DNA from: Oligoflexia bacterium
GTDB lineage: Bacteria; Bdellovibrionota; UBA1018
NCBI GenBank assembly: GCA_014378465.1
Contig: JACMNQ010000070.1
Coordinates: forward strand, 1-64,000
Direction: 5' to 3'
Length of the DNA: 64,000 nucleotides
Part shown: in pieces, positions 1 through 9,700 of the stretch
How the letters are laid out: the number at the start of each line of letters is the position of its first letter
Numbering within the stretch: position 1 is the stretch's first letter
Program-made: the position numbers and the translations under genes
The notes under the pieces: model-generated
What the model saw: the letters and a program-made list of their open reading frames with translations, nothing else
The model's database searches: none
What the model was told of the DNA's origin: nothing

Positions 1-725
1 GTGAAGAGACCAAGGTAGGTGCCAATAAATACAAATCCTTCGTCAGTTGGAATATAGGAAATGTCACTTGCCCATACCTGGTTCGTTTCCACGGGATGAG
101 TTTCAGGCTCCTCGGCTTGAAAGGTTCTTGGCGCCACCGGCAGATCATGCTTTGAGTCAGTTGTGCTCACGCGAAACCGTTCATGAATTAGGCCAGAAAT
201 GCGTGACAACCCCATCAATCTTGAAATGCGTCCTCGTCCAACTGCCTAGCCTTCACGACGCAGCTGTGCGCAAAGCCTCGGCAAACAGTACGCGCCACGA
301 CTCACTTGGTGGATCTTCCGCATCTTCGTCACAAGCTCCGCGTTCTACCTGCCACGATCGGACTGCGGGCGGCGACGCCAGGAGTAGAGACCGCTCCGAC
401 TGACCCTCAGAACTCGGCGGGAAAGCTTCACAGACATTTTCTCTCCTACCATCGTTTCGACCCTCTGAAATTTCACTACAAGTGGTGCCTTCGGAGAAAA
501 AAGCCGCTGCCGCCTCCAAGATGTGATTCACCTTCTTGAGTTCCATGTTCTCTCGGCGAAGGCGCTTAAGTTCCTCAGCCTCTACTCATGAAAGCGCGGG
601 GCTCGAAGCTGCTGAGGAACGCGTTGATCAGCGGAGCCAACATGGCTCATCATCGCCTCCAGCTCGGCTGAGCAGGAGTGATGGGACCCTGGTGCAGCTC
701 AGCTTGGCAGGCACCGACGTGTCAC
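1..725 (-). pseudogene. Decayed IS3-family transposase (OrfA/OrfB remnants), runs off the left edge
   Basis: Minus-strand pieces in shifting frames with stops: EAEELKRLRRENMELKKVNHILEAAAAFF (OrfA C-terminus), VLRVSRSGLYSWRRRPQS, NAELVTKMRKIHQVSRGAYCLPRLCAQLRREG-stop, NQVWASDISYIPTDEGFVFIGTYLGLF (OrfB DDE region). Confidence 0.85.
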
Positions 726-784
726 CGGAGACACATTTGCCATCCTCTCAAATTTTATTTATTCTTTTACAAGAGGTAAGTTGC

Positions 785-3286
785 ATGTCGGAGAATGTCT
801 CGATGGATTTTAGGGTTCATCTCGCACGGCTGACCCTGATTTTCCTATCGGCATTTTATTTGACGGCCTGCTCGCTCAGGCTGAATCAGGGATTGATTCC
901 GGCACATGAGTCAATATCTTCCGTTGTTGCCAACAAAGCCGTCATCCTCTCGCGATTGACGCCTGATCAATCCAACAAGACCCCTGTATTTCAAATCTCC
1001 AATCTTCCCGCAGGCTCGCTCGTCGAATTCATGCCGGACTCCGATATTTCATGCTCAGGCAGTTCAGTGCTTCAGGCCCTGGTGACTGCAGTGCCTGACC
1101 AGTTACTATCCTGGGTGAATCTGCCTCTGGTCGATTCGGAAATCGCAATCCGCGTTCGTGCAAAGTTTCCCGATGGATCATCAGTTTGTACCAACTCAGT
1201 GACCTACAAGTTTCCCCTGATGACGACTGCAACCCAGGTCTCATTGGGCGGCAATCATTCCTGCGCCGTGCTCCCAGGAGGCAGTGTCAAGTGTTGGGGC
1301 TACAATGGGGCCGGTCAACTTGGGGACGGTACGCTGGTCAGTTCAGGCTCTCCAGTTTCAGTTCCTAATCTTGCGGTCACCTCAGTCTCGACCGGATATT
1401 CCCATAGCTGTGCGGTTCTCACGACTGGAGCGGTCAAATGTTGGGGATCCAATGCGTCAGGACAGCTCGGTAACGGCAACTCTATCGATTCGACGACACC
1501 CGTCCTCGTGCTGGGAGGGATCACAGCCGTCGCAGTCACAACAGGCTACGGGCAATCTTGCGCGCTCCTGACCAACGCGACGATCAAGTGCTGGGGCGAT
1601 AATACTTACGGGCAACTCGGAAATGGTACGAATACCAGTTCAAATTCTCCCGTTCTGGTTTCTGGGATCACGGCGAGTGCCGTTTCTGTGGGGACTTATC
1701 ACACTTGCGCACTTCTTCTGAATGGCACTGTGAATTGCTGGGGAGCCAACTGGGGCAAACAGCTGGGTAATGGCACGACTACCAACTCCAGCGTTCCAGT
1801 TGTGGTCACCGGACTGACCGCGTTTTCGATCTCGTCAAACGGCTATCACACCTGCTCTGTACTTCTGAACGGGACAGTCAAATGCTGGGGATACAACGCT
1901 CAGGGACAATTGGGGAACGGATCGACTACCAACGCGGGTACTCCGACTCTTGTTGCAGGAATATCGGCGACAGCCGTCACGGTCGGAACCGCTCACACCT
2001 GCGCCCTGCTCGCGGGCGGCGCCGTGCAATGCTGGGGAAATAATGCCAGTGGCGAACTTGGAACCGGAACGACCACGAACGCAAGCGTGCCTGCACTCGT
2101 AGCTGGGCTGACCGCACAGAGCATTACGGCTGGAAACGGATTCACTTGCGCACTGCTCTTGTCGGGAGGAACGAAGTGCTGGGGAATCGATACCCTGGGC
2201 AGGCTCGGAGACGCTGTCGATTCAGATCCGACTCTCCCCAATCTGGTCCCCGCACTGATCGCTTTGAAAACAGCGGCTGGAGGCGACCACAGTTGTGCGA
2301 TACTTTTTGACCACACGGTCAAATGCTGGGGGAAAAATTTGTCAGGCCAGCTCGGAAATGGAACCAATCTCAATTCTGCCGTACCTGTTCTGGTGCCCGG
2401 AATCACTGCGATGGCAATTGCTGCCGGCGCAAGCCATACTTGCGCAGTTTTAACCAGCGGAGCCGTAAAATGCTGGGGATACAACTCGACTGGACAACTG
2501 GGGAACGGCACTACGGTCAGCTCAAACACACCGGTCCTGGTTCCGGGCGTTTCGGCTAAAGCGATTGCCACCGGTAGCTCACATTCGTGCGCAATTCTGA
2601 CCAGTGGCGGGATCCAGTGCTGGGGTTGGAACTTGATGGGGCAATTAGGAAACGCATCCAACACGAATTCCAGCTCACCGGTTCTAGTCCCGAGTCTGAC
2701 TGCAAGCGCAATCACCACCGGAACCAATCACACCTGTGCGGTATTGATCTCAGGCACGGTCCAATGCTGGGGAGACAACAGTTTTGGACAACTCGGAATT
2801 GGAAATACGACGAGCAGCAATACGCCAGCAACGGTCCCCGGTCTCACTGCATCCGCAGTCGTGGCCGGCAGTGCTCACTCTTGTGCACTTGTGACAGGTG
2901 TGGGCGGCATCAAGTGCTGGGGATACAACTGGAGTGGACAATTAGGGACCTCCACCAACACCGATTCCTACACGCCAGTCTGGGTGCCTGGTGTCTCTGC
3001 TACAGCGATCTTCTCGGGCGACGATCACGTCGGAGCAATCGGCTCGGCTGGATCGCTGAAAATCTGGGGAAACAATTATTATGGCCAACTGGGCAACGGG
3101 GCAGTTGCAAATTTGAACACGCCGGTGTCCATCAACGGAATTTCGGTAATATCCGTTTCCGGGGGAACACGACATAGCTGTGCCACTCTCAGCAACAGTA
3201 CCGTGAAATGCTGGGGCGACAATTCCTTCGGGCAACTCGGGCGCGCCAATTCGCAGCAGCTCAGTCTGAGATGGGTGCTCGAATGA
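785..3286 (+). CDS. RCC1/BLIP-II-like repeat lipoprotein
   Basis: Lipobox-like N-terminus MDFRVHLARLTLIFLSAFYLTACS; about 16 repeats of the type H(S/T)CA(V/L)L..G.VKCWG.N..GQLGNGT. The listed start at 536 lies in the antisense of the IS3 remnant, so 785 or 803 is preferred. Confidence 0.85.
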   Translation: MSENVSMDFRVHLARLTLIFLSAFYLTACSLRLNQGLIPAHESISSVVANKAVILSRLTPDQSNKTPVFQISNLPAGSLVEFMPDSDISCSGSSVLQALVTAVPDQLLSWVNLPLVDSEIAIRVRAKFPDGSSVCTNSVTYKFPLMTTATQVSLGGNHSCAVLPGGSVKCWGYNGAGQLGDGTLVSSGSPVSVPNLAVTSVSTGYSHSCAVLTTGAVKCWGSNASGQLGNGNSIDSTTPVLVLGGITAVAVTTGYGQSCALLTNATIKCWGDNTYGQLGNGTNTSSNSPVLVSGITASAVSVGTYHTCALLLNGTVNCWGANWGKQLGNGTTTNSSVPVVVTGLTAFSISSNGYHTCSVLLNGTVKCWGYNAQGQLGNGSTTNAGTPTLVAGISATAVTVGTAHTCALLAGGAVQCWGNNASGELGTGTTTNASVPALVAGLTAQSITAGNGFTCALLLSGGTKCWGIDTLGRLGDAVDSDPTLPNLVPALIALKTAAGGDHSCAILFDHTVKCWGKNLSGQLGNGTNLNSAVPVLVPGITAMAIAAGASHTCAVLTSGAVKCWGYNSTGQLGNGTTVSSNTPVLVPGVSAKAIATGSSHSCAILTSGGIQCWGWNLMGQLGNASNTNSSSPVLVPSLTASAITTGTNHTCAVLISGTVQCWGDNSFGQLGIGNTTSSNTPATVPGLTASAVVAGSAHSCALVTGVGGIKCWGYNWSGQLGTSTNTDSYTPVWVPGVSATAIFSGDDHVGAIGSAGSLKIWGNNYYGQLGNGAVANLNTPVSINGISVISVSGGTRHSCATLSNSTVKCWGDNSFGQLGRANSQQLSLRWVLE

Positions 3287-3501
3287 AGCCGGGATTCACT
3301 TCGCAAAAGTTTCGTCAGGACGGGACGACGCTTTCCTTCTTGCCGATAAACCAGGAAGGAAGCGACGTTCAACCTGTCCAGCGCCGCTCGGGACGAACAG
3401 AATTGAATTTCCCTTGCCACCACTCGAGCCCACTGCGATCCCTCCATGGGATCGTCCACTCTCCAATGAAAGTTCCCGCCCCTTCTTTGTGACTGGCAGC
3501 T

Positions 3502-4293
3502 TCAATCAAGTTCTGCAGGATCCTGTTGATAGAAATCACTCAAAACTCCGTAAAGTTCCGGGTGGTGCTTTTTCAACCCGGTCGGCTGACCGAAGAACTG
3601 CTCAGTGATGACCGCGAAGAATTCCGCCTCATTCACCGCTCCATAACTCTCCAGAAAAGTCCGCTCACCCTTTTCAGTGATCGCACGAAGGCGCAAAAAC
3701 TCCCTCGAGCAGACTTCGACCCAACTCCGGTACTGCTCAGGGCTGCCGAGCGGAGGAGTGCCGTCAACGCGACCGTCGAGCATGTCAAGTTTATGGGCAA
3801 ATTCATGGTACACGACATTGTGACCCTTCTCGGGATGGCGTGCGGTCTGCAGAACCGCGTCCCAAACGAGGATGACGGGTCCTCGCATCTGGGCTTCTCC
3901 GAGAATCGAGACAGACTCGCGCACCGGAGCCTGCGGCATCTCAAAAAATCCGACCGGGCGTTCGGGCGTCATGACGGTTGAAGGATAAATGAAGATGGAG
4001 TCCACATCCGGAAACAGATCATGATTCAGAGCAAGAATCATCAGGCAGGCCTGAGCGGCAACCGTCACACGAATTTCGTCAGTGAGCACGAGGCCGCCAC
4101 AGCCCTCCCAATGTTTTTCAGCGACGAAGACCTGAATCATCCCGGAAAGTTCCCTGCGCCCACCTTCACTGAGTCGACGAAAATGAGCGACATTTCGTTC
4201 CAGGATCCTCACCCATGCATCAGGAAATTCCGTTTCGAGAATTTTCTTCCGACGATGATCCCGTATCCAGTGCCAGGAGAAGTCTTGGTTCAT
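3502..4293 (-). CDS. MtfA-like zinc-dependent peptidase (M90 family)
   Basis: HEFAHKLDMLDG motif with LVWDAVLQTARHPEKGHNVVYHEFAHKLD and NEAEFFAVITEQFF; start at MNQDFSW (4293) or 4347. Confidence 0.85.
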   Translation of the reverse strand: MNQDFSWHWIRDHRRKKILETEFPDAWVRILERNVAHFRRLSEGGRRELSGMIQVFVAEKHWEGCGGLVLTDEIRVTVAAQACLMILALNHDLFPDVDSIFIYPSTVMTPERPVGFFEMPQAPVRESVSILGEAQMRGPVILVWDAVLQTARHPEKGHNVVYHEFAHKLDMLDGRVDGTPPLGSPEQYRSWVEVCSREFLRLRAITEKGERTFLESYGAVNEAEFFAVITEQFFGQPTGLKKHHPELYGVLSDFYQQDPAELD

Positions 4294-4420
4294 TCCGAGA
4301 GAGTACCACAGATGGACGAACACGAGGAGCACTTCGGAACTCCTCATCTGAGACCCCGGATTGGCCAAGAAACGATTCAAGGCATGCGACCTTTTCCACT
4401 GAGGAGACCTTACGCGGAGC

Positions 4421-5410
4421 TCAGGCTTGTGAAACCCGCTTTGAGCTTTGAGTATCCTCCTGGAGGAGCGTCGGCCCGCAGACCCAGACCGGATACATCT
4501 GCTTTCGGATGACATCCCTGGCGACGCTTCCGGCAACGATTGACTTGAGCTCACCGCTCACCGAAGCCATGGCGATGAGACTGACCTGCTCTCTTTCAGC
4601 GATGTCAAAAATGCACTCCGCGACGTTGCATGAATACCCGGAGTCCGCGATGACAAACCTCACGGGCACTCCAAGCGCCTGCGCCGCCTGCTTCCATTTC
4701 ACTCCTTCGTCGTTGGCCAGCCGCTCCTGTTCACTGAAATAGTTCTCTGGCACAGAGAAGGCGCCAGTCGCGCCATAATCAGTCGCGACCATGGCGTAGA
4801 GGGAGATCGCATGCAGCACGATGACTTCTGAATCCTTCGAGGTGAGATCACGGAGAAAACGCACGAATGCCCTGAACGAAAAGGTGGAGAAGTCCGTAGG
4901 AAACAGCACTCGACTGGTCGGGCTCACACTTGCAGAAACCTCTGAATGGTTCAGAAAAAGTACCGGATGGCGCGACGTCAGGAGAAGCTTTTCAGAAAAA
5001 CTTCCGAACATCAGTCGTCCAATTCCCGAGCGCCCATGGGATGATACGACGATCAGCGGAGAGTCCACTTCTCCACTCAAGCACAGGATCTTGCGAACTG
5101 CATCAGCCGTGGATGAGGATTTCTCGGTGATCACCACTGCGGGCAAGGCTCTGCTCATTCCGAGGGCGTGAACTGATTGATCGGTCAACTTCTGGGCAGC
5201 CGGGACATAGTGATGGAGCCCGACATGCCGGCTGCCTTCGGGCCTCGGCATCGAAAGGATATGAACCGGCTGAAGCGCAAGTTTTCCCGCTTTCACCCAC
5301 CTGGTGAGCTCGCGCACGGAGTCCCAATTCGGTGTGGTATCCATCTGAAAGGGATCCATTGCCCAGATTACCGCGTGGAGCGGGACGCACCCGGAGTTCT
5401 TCTGTTTCAT
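4421..5410 (-). CDS. Tandem universal stress protein (two UspA domains)
   Basis: SSHGRSGIGRLMFGSFSEKLLLTSRHPVLFL followed by a second unit with VLFPTDFSTFSFRAF...AGSVARDVIRKQMYPVWV. Confidence 0.8.
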   Translation of the reverse strand: MKQKNSGCVPLHAVIWAMDPFQMDTTPNWDSVRELTRWVKAGKLALQPVHILSMPRPEGSRHVGLHHYVPAAQKLTDQSVHALGMSRALPAVVITEKSSSTADAVRKILCLSGEVDSPLIVVSSHGRSGIGRLMFGSFSEKLLLTSRHPVLFLNHSEVSASVSPTSRVLFPTDFSTFSFRAFVRFLRDLTSKDSEVIVLHAISLYAMVATDYGATGAFSVPENYFSEQERLANDEGVKWKQAAQALGVPVRFVIADSGYSCNVAECIFDIAEREQVSLIAMASVSGELKSIVAGSVARDVIRKQMYPVWVCGPTLLQEDTQSSKRVSQA

Positions 5411-5560
5411 CGTTTCTCCCTGTTCACGTTGTTCACCGCCAAAGGGAGAGCAAGTGGTGATCCAGCCCGTCGGGCACCTGGGACGACTTCAAGGAGAATC
5501 GCGTCGCTGACTGGGACGAAAACACCTGAGACTGGGAAAGATTGTCTCGTTTCACGAACT

Positions 5561-6712
5561 TCAGGAGGCCGCGTTCAGCGCCGGGCTTTCAACTGGGGGA
5601 AGCTCCACATAGAAGCTTGAGCCCACTCCCACTTCGCTTTCCAGTCGAATGGATCCGCCATGTGCTGTCAGGATCTCCTTCACGATATAAAGTCCGAGTC
5701 CCAGGCCATTCACTTCCTTCCCGGCCGCTCGTTCAAATCTTTGAAAAATTCTTTCATGATTCTCCGGGGCGATTCCCTGCCCATGATCCTGGACCACAAT
5801 GCGTGCCATACCCCGCGACGATTCGACCTGCACGAAGATCGGCTTGCCCGCGCCGTACCGCATGGCATTAGTCAGGAGATTCGTCACGACCTGTTCGATC
5901 CGGAATCGATCCCAGTTCCCGCGCACCCCGCCGCAGAACTCACTCGAAACCGAACAGGCAGCGGCGGAAAAGAGTTCCTTGTTGCGCTCCAGCAGATCGC
6001 GAACCAGCTCGCACAGATCAAACTGCTCCACTCGAATCGAAAGCTTCCCGGAATTGATGCGCGAGATATCGAGCATATCATCGATGAGATGAGTGATCCG
6101 GTCCAGCTGCTTCTCATCGGCGACGAACATCCGGGTCATCGCTTCCGCCGTGAACGATTTCGAGTCTCCCTTCGCGATCCTCCGCTTCCGCAACTGCGAC
6201 TGAAGCTTGAGAACAGTGAGCGGAGTCTTCAGTTCATGGGAGGCGATCGACATGAACTCGTCCCGGATCTGTACCGCCTGTTCGAGCTCAATTTCCGTAT
6301 TCCTGAGCTTGGTCAGGGTCAATTCGAGCTCCTGTCTCTGGCGAAAGAGTTCAATGAAGATATTGACCTTGTTCTTGAGCGCATGGGTATCGAGAGGCTT
6401 CAGCAGAAAGTCCACGGCCCCGCTCTCGTAACCTCGGAATGAAAAGCTCTCGCTCTTGGCAGTCGCTGACACGAAAATGATGGGCACGGATTTGGTCTTG
6501 TTGGTCCCCCGTATCAGTTCGGCGAGCTCAAAACCGCTCATGCCGGGCATCTGAACATCAATGAGCGCCAGCGCGAACTCATGGCGACTGATGAACTCAA
6601 GCGCGTCTGTCCCGCACCGCGCTTTGAAAATCTCGAGATCGTCCCGCTTCAACAGCCATTCCAGAGCGAGAAGATTGTCCTTCAGATCATCGACGAGTAG
6701 AATTTTGATCAT
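5561..6712 (-). CDS. Response regulator-histidine kinase fusion (REC-HisKA-HATPase)
   Basis: MIKILLVDDLKDNLLALEWLL..ALIDVQMPGMSG; H-box SIASHELKTPLTVLKLQ; GLGLGLYIVKEIL; 4-nt overlap with the upstream kinase. Confidence 0.92.
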   Translation of the reverse strand: MIKILLVDDLKDNLLALEWLLKRDDLEIFKARCGTDALEFISRHEFALALIDVQMPGMSGFELAELIRGTNKTKSVPIIFVSATAKSESFSFRGYESGAVDFLLKPLDTHALKNKVNIFIELFRQRQELELTLTKLRNTEIELEQAVQIRDEFMSIASHELKTPLTVLKLQSQLRKRRIAKGDSKSFTAEAMTRMFVADEKQLDRITHLIDDMLDISRINSGKLSIRVEQFDLCELVRDLLERNKELFSAAACSVSSEFCGGVRGNWDRFRIEQVVTNLLTNAMRYGAGKPIFVQVESSRGMARIVVQDHGQGIAPENHERIFQRFERAAGKEVNGLGLGLYIVKEILTAHGGSIRLESEVGVGSSFYVELPPVESPALNAAS

Positions 6713-9700
6713 GAGATCATTTCCGCCAGGGGTGCCCAGATCCGAATCAATGAAAGAAGCTTTTCAAGATCCACCGGTTTTGAAACATAATCATTCGTCC
6801 CCGCATCCAGGCACTTTTGGTGATCGTCTTTCATCGCCTTCGCAGTGACCGCGATGATCGGAAGCCTTTCGAACCGCTTCTGTCTGCGGATTCTCCGGGT
6901 CGCTTCATATCCGTCCATTTCCGGCATCATGATGTCCATGAGCACCAGATCGATGAGCGGGTCAAGATCCAGCTGATCGAGTGCCTCCTGCCCATTTCTG
7001 CCCGTCACGACCGTGGCACCCTTCTTTTCCAGAACACTGGTGAGCGCGAAAATGTTGCGGATGTCGTCATCGACCAGCAAAATCTTCTTTCCATGGAAAA
7101 TCTGTTCCCGGCTCCTGACCGCCTTGATGATCTTGCGATGAGCCGTGGATAATTTCGAGTCGTCACGGTGCAATGCGAGGGTCACCTCATTCAGAAGTTT
7201 TTCGGGAGACCTGGCACCCTTGATGATGATCGAAGCCGACAGTCTCTTCAGACTGTCTTCGTGTTCCTTCGTGAGTGCGGTCCCCGTGTAGACGATCACC
7301 GGCGGAAAAAACGCAATCGTCTCACGCTTCATCTGCTCGAGAAGTTCGCTCCCGCTCAGGTCAGGGAGTGTCAGATCCGTGATCATGCAGTCGAAGACCG
7401 TCTTCTTGAGTTCAAGAATCGCTTCTCTGGCCAACCCCACCGAAGTGATTTCAATCCCATCATCCGCAATCAGGTGCGCAATCCCCTCTCTCTGGGTTTC
7501 ATCATCCTCGACGATCAGGACGCGCTTGATTTTCTTTGAAAATTTCTCCTCGAGCTTTCCGAACGCATTCTTGATTTCAGCGTGCTTGACCGGCTTGAGC
7601 ATGAAGCCGATCGCCCCCATCTGGACTGCAGCTTTTGAATGGTCCTCGATGGACATGACCTGGACCGGGATATGGCGGGTCTTTGGATTTTCCTTCAGAC
7701 GATCCAGCACCGTCAGGCCAAGATGATCCGGAAGTTTCATATCCAGCAGAATCGCGTCAGGATTGTACTCCAGAGCCAGTTCAAACCCCTCGTCCGCGCC
7801 CTGCGCGATGATGCATCTGAATTTCAGCTCATGAGCCAGATCGAGAAGGATCTTGGCAAACTTCACATCATCGTCAATCACGAGAAAAGTCCTGCCTTCG
7901 CGCTCCTGATCCGTGCGGTCGTCCGCAAATGGCAGCGGTGAAGGTGGCAAGGCCTTTTCGAAATGACGATGAGCGCTCGTCGCGACCGCATGAAACACGG
8001 GCTCCCACATTTCCGGCTGGACGAGCGATTCATCCAGCAACTCCGGGAGGATCAGGGTGAAGCGACTCCCACGGCCGGCTGAACTCTCGACTTCAATGCT
8101 TCCGCCGAGCAGTTTTGCCAGGTCTCGCGAGATCGAAAGCCCGAGTCCGGTGCCTCCGTACTTGCGGTTAGTGGTGCCGTCCGCCTGTCTGAAGGCCTCA
8201 AAAATGATCGCCTGCTGTTCCTTCGGAATTCCGATCCCGGTATCGCTCACTTCAAAAGCGACGAAACCCTTGGAATGACCGTAAAGGCGGATCTTCACGA
8301 ATCCCTGGGCCGTGAACTTCAACGCATTGGAGATCAGATTCTTGAGGATCTGGTCCAGTCTCTGACGATCCGTCTGAAAAGATTTAGGGAGGTCGGCTTC
8401 CTGCGTGACTTCAAAGAGGAGTTTCCTTTCCAGAGCCAATGGCTGAAAAGTCTGTTTGAGTCCATCGATCACTTTCCGGATCACGACGTTCTCAGCCCGG
8501 ATATCGAGCTTGCCCGCCTCGACTTTGGAAAGATCCAGAATGTCATTGATGAGATTGAGAAGATCGTTTCCGGAGGAGTAGATCGAAGTGGCGAACTCGA
8601 TCTGTTCTTCAGTCAGATTTTCCTGGGCGTTGTCCATCAGCAACTTGGCCAGAATGAGTGAGCTGTTGAGCGGAGTCCTGAGTTCGTGGGACATGTTCGC
8701 GAGAAATTCGGTCTTGTACTGGCTGGCCCGCTGAACTTCGTTCGCCTTTTCTTCCAGAAGAACCTGCGCCTTGTTCAACGCCTCGTTCTGCTTCTGTACT
8801 TTCTTGCGCACATCCGATGTGTTGATGGCGATGCCGATGTTTTCAGAAACGTGGCCCAGAAAGGCCCTCTGATGTTCAGTGAACGGATGCAGTGAGCCCA
8901 GTTCAATCACGCCGGTAACCTCATTTTCATAGAGGATCGGGCAGATGAGAAGCGACCGCGGGACAAGCTCCCCCAGGGACGATTCGATCTTGCTGAAATA
9001 GCTCGGTGGGACGTCCTCGATCAACAGGGACTTCTTTTCGATGGCGACCTGGCCGATCAGGCCCTGGCCAAAATCAATGACGCTGTCCGAGGAAGCTTTT
9101 TTGGAGAGAGCGTGTCCGCTGACCATCTGAAGCTTCTTCTCATCCGTGACGAGATAAAATGCGCCCACCTGCGCATTGGTGAAGGGCACAAGATGGCTCA
9201 GAATGCTCTGCCCGAGCCTCGAGATGATCTGTTCTCCTCGCATTCTTTCGGAAAGCGCGATCTGCCCTTCACGGAGGTAGTCGAGTTCCCGGTACTTTTC
9301 CCGAAGAGAAGCTTCAGACTGCTTTCGTTCGGTGATGTCACGTTCGGTCGTGGCGATGCCGGTCAGCTTTCCCTTTTCATCGGTCAATTTCGTGTTGATC
9401 AACCAGACGTCGATGATGCGTCCGTCCTTGTGCTTGCGTTTGGTCTCCAGATTGGGCAGCAGTTCACCGCGTTTCAGAGAAGCCAGAAAGCCGCGGGCTT
9501 CTTCCTGATACTCCGGGGGCACGGTATCGACGATGTTCTTGCTGAGGGCTTCGGCCTCGGAGTAGCCGTACATCGTCTCCGCACCGCGGTTCCACGCCAG
9601 GATATTTCCTTCGAGGTCCTGAAACGTGATCGCGTCGTTGGAATCCTGAATCACGGTCGCCATCCGGCGAAATTTCTCGAGCGCACCCATACGCTCGGAA

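Noticed and set aside
1993-2727. 244-aa minus-strand ORF inside the RCC1 gene
   Set aside because: Antisense shadow of RCC1 repeats; repetitive only because the sense strand is
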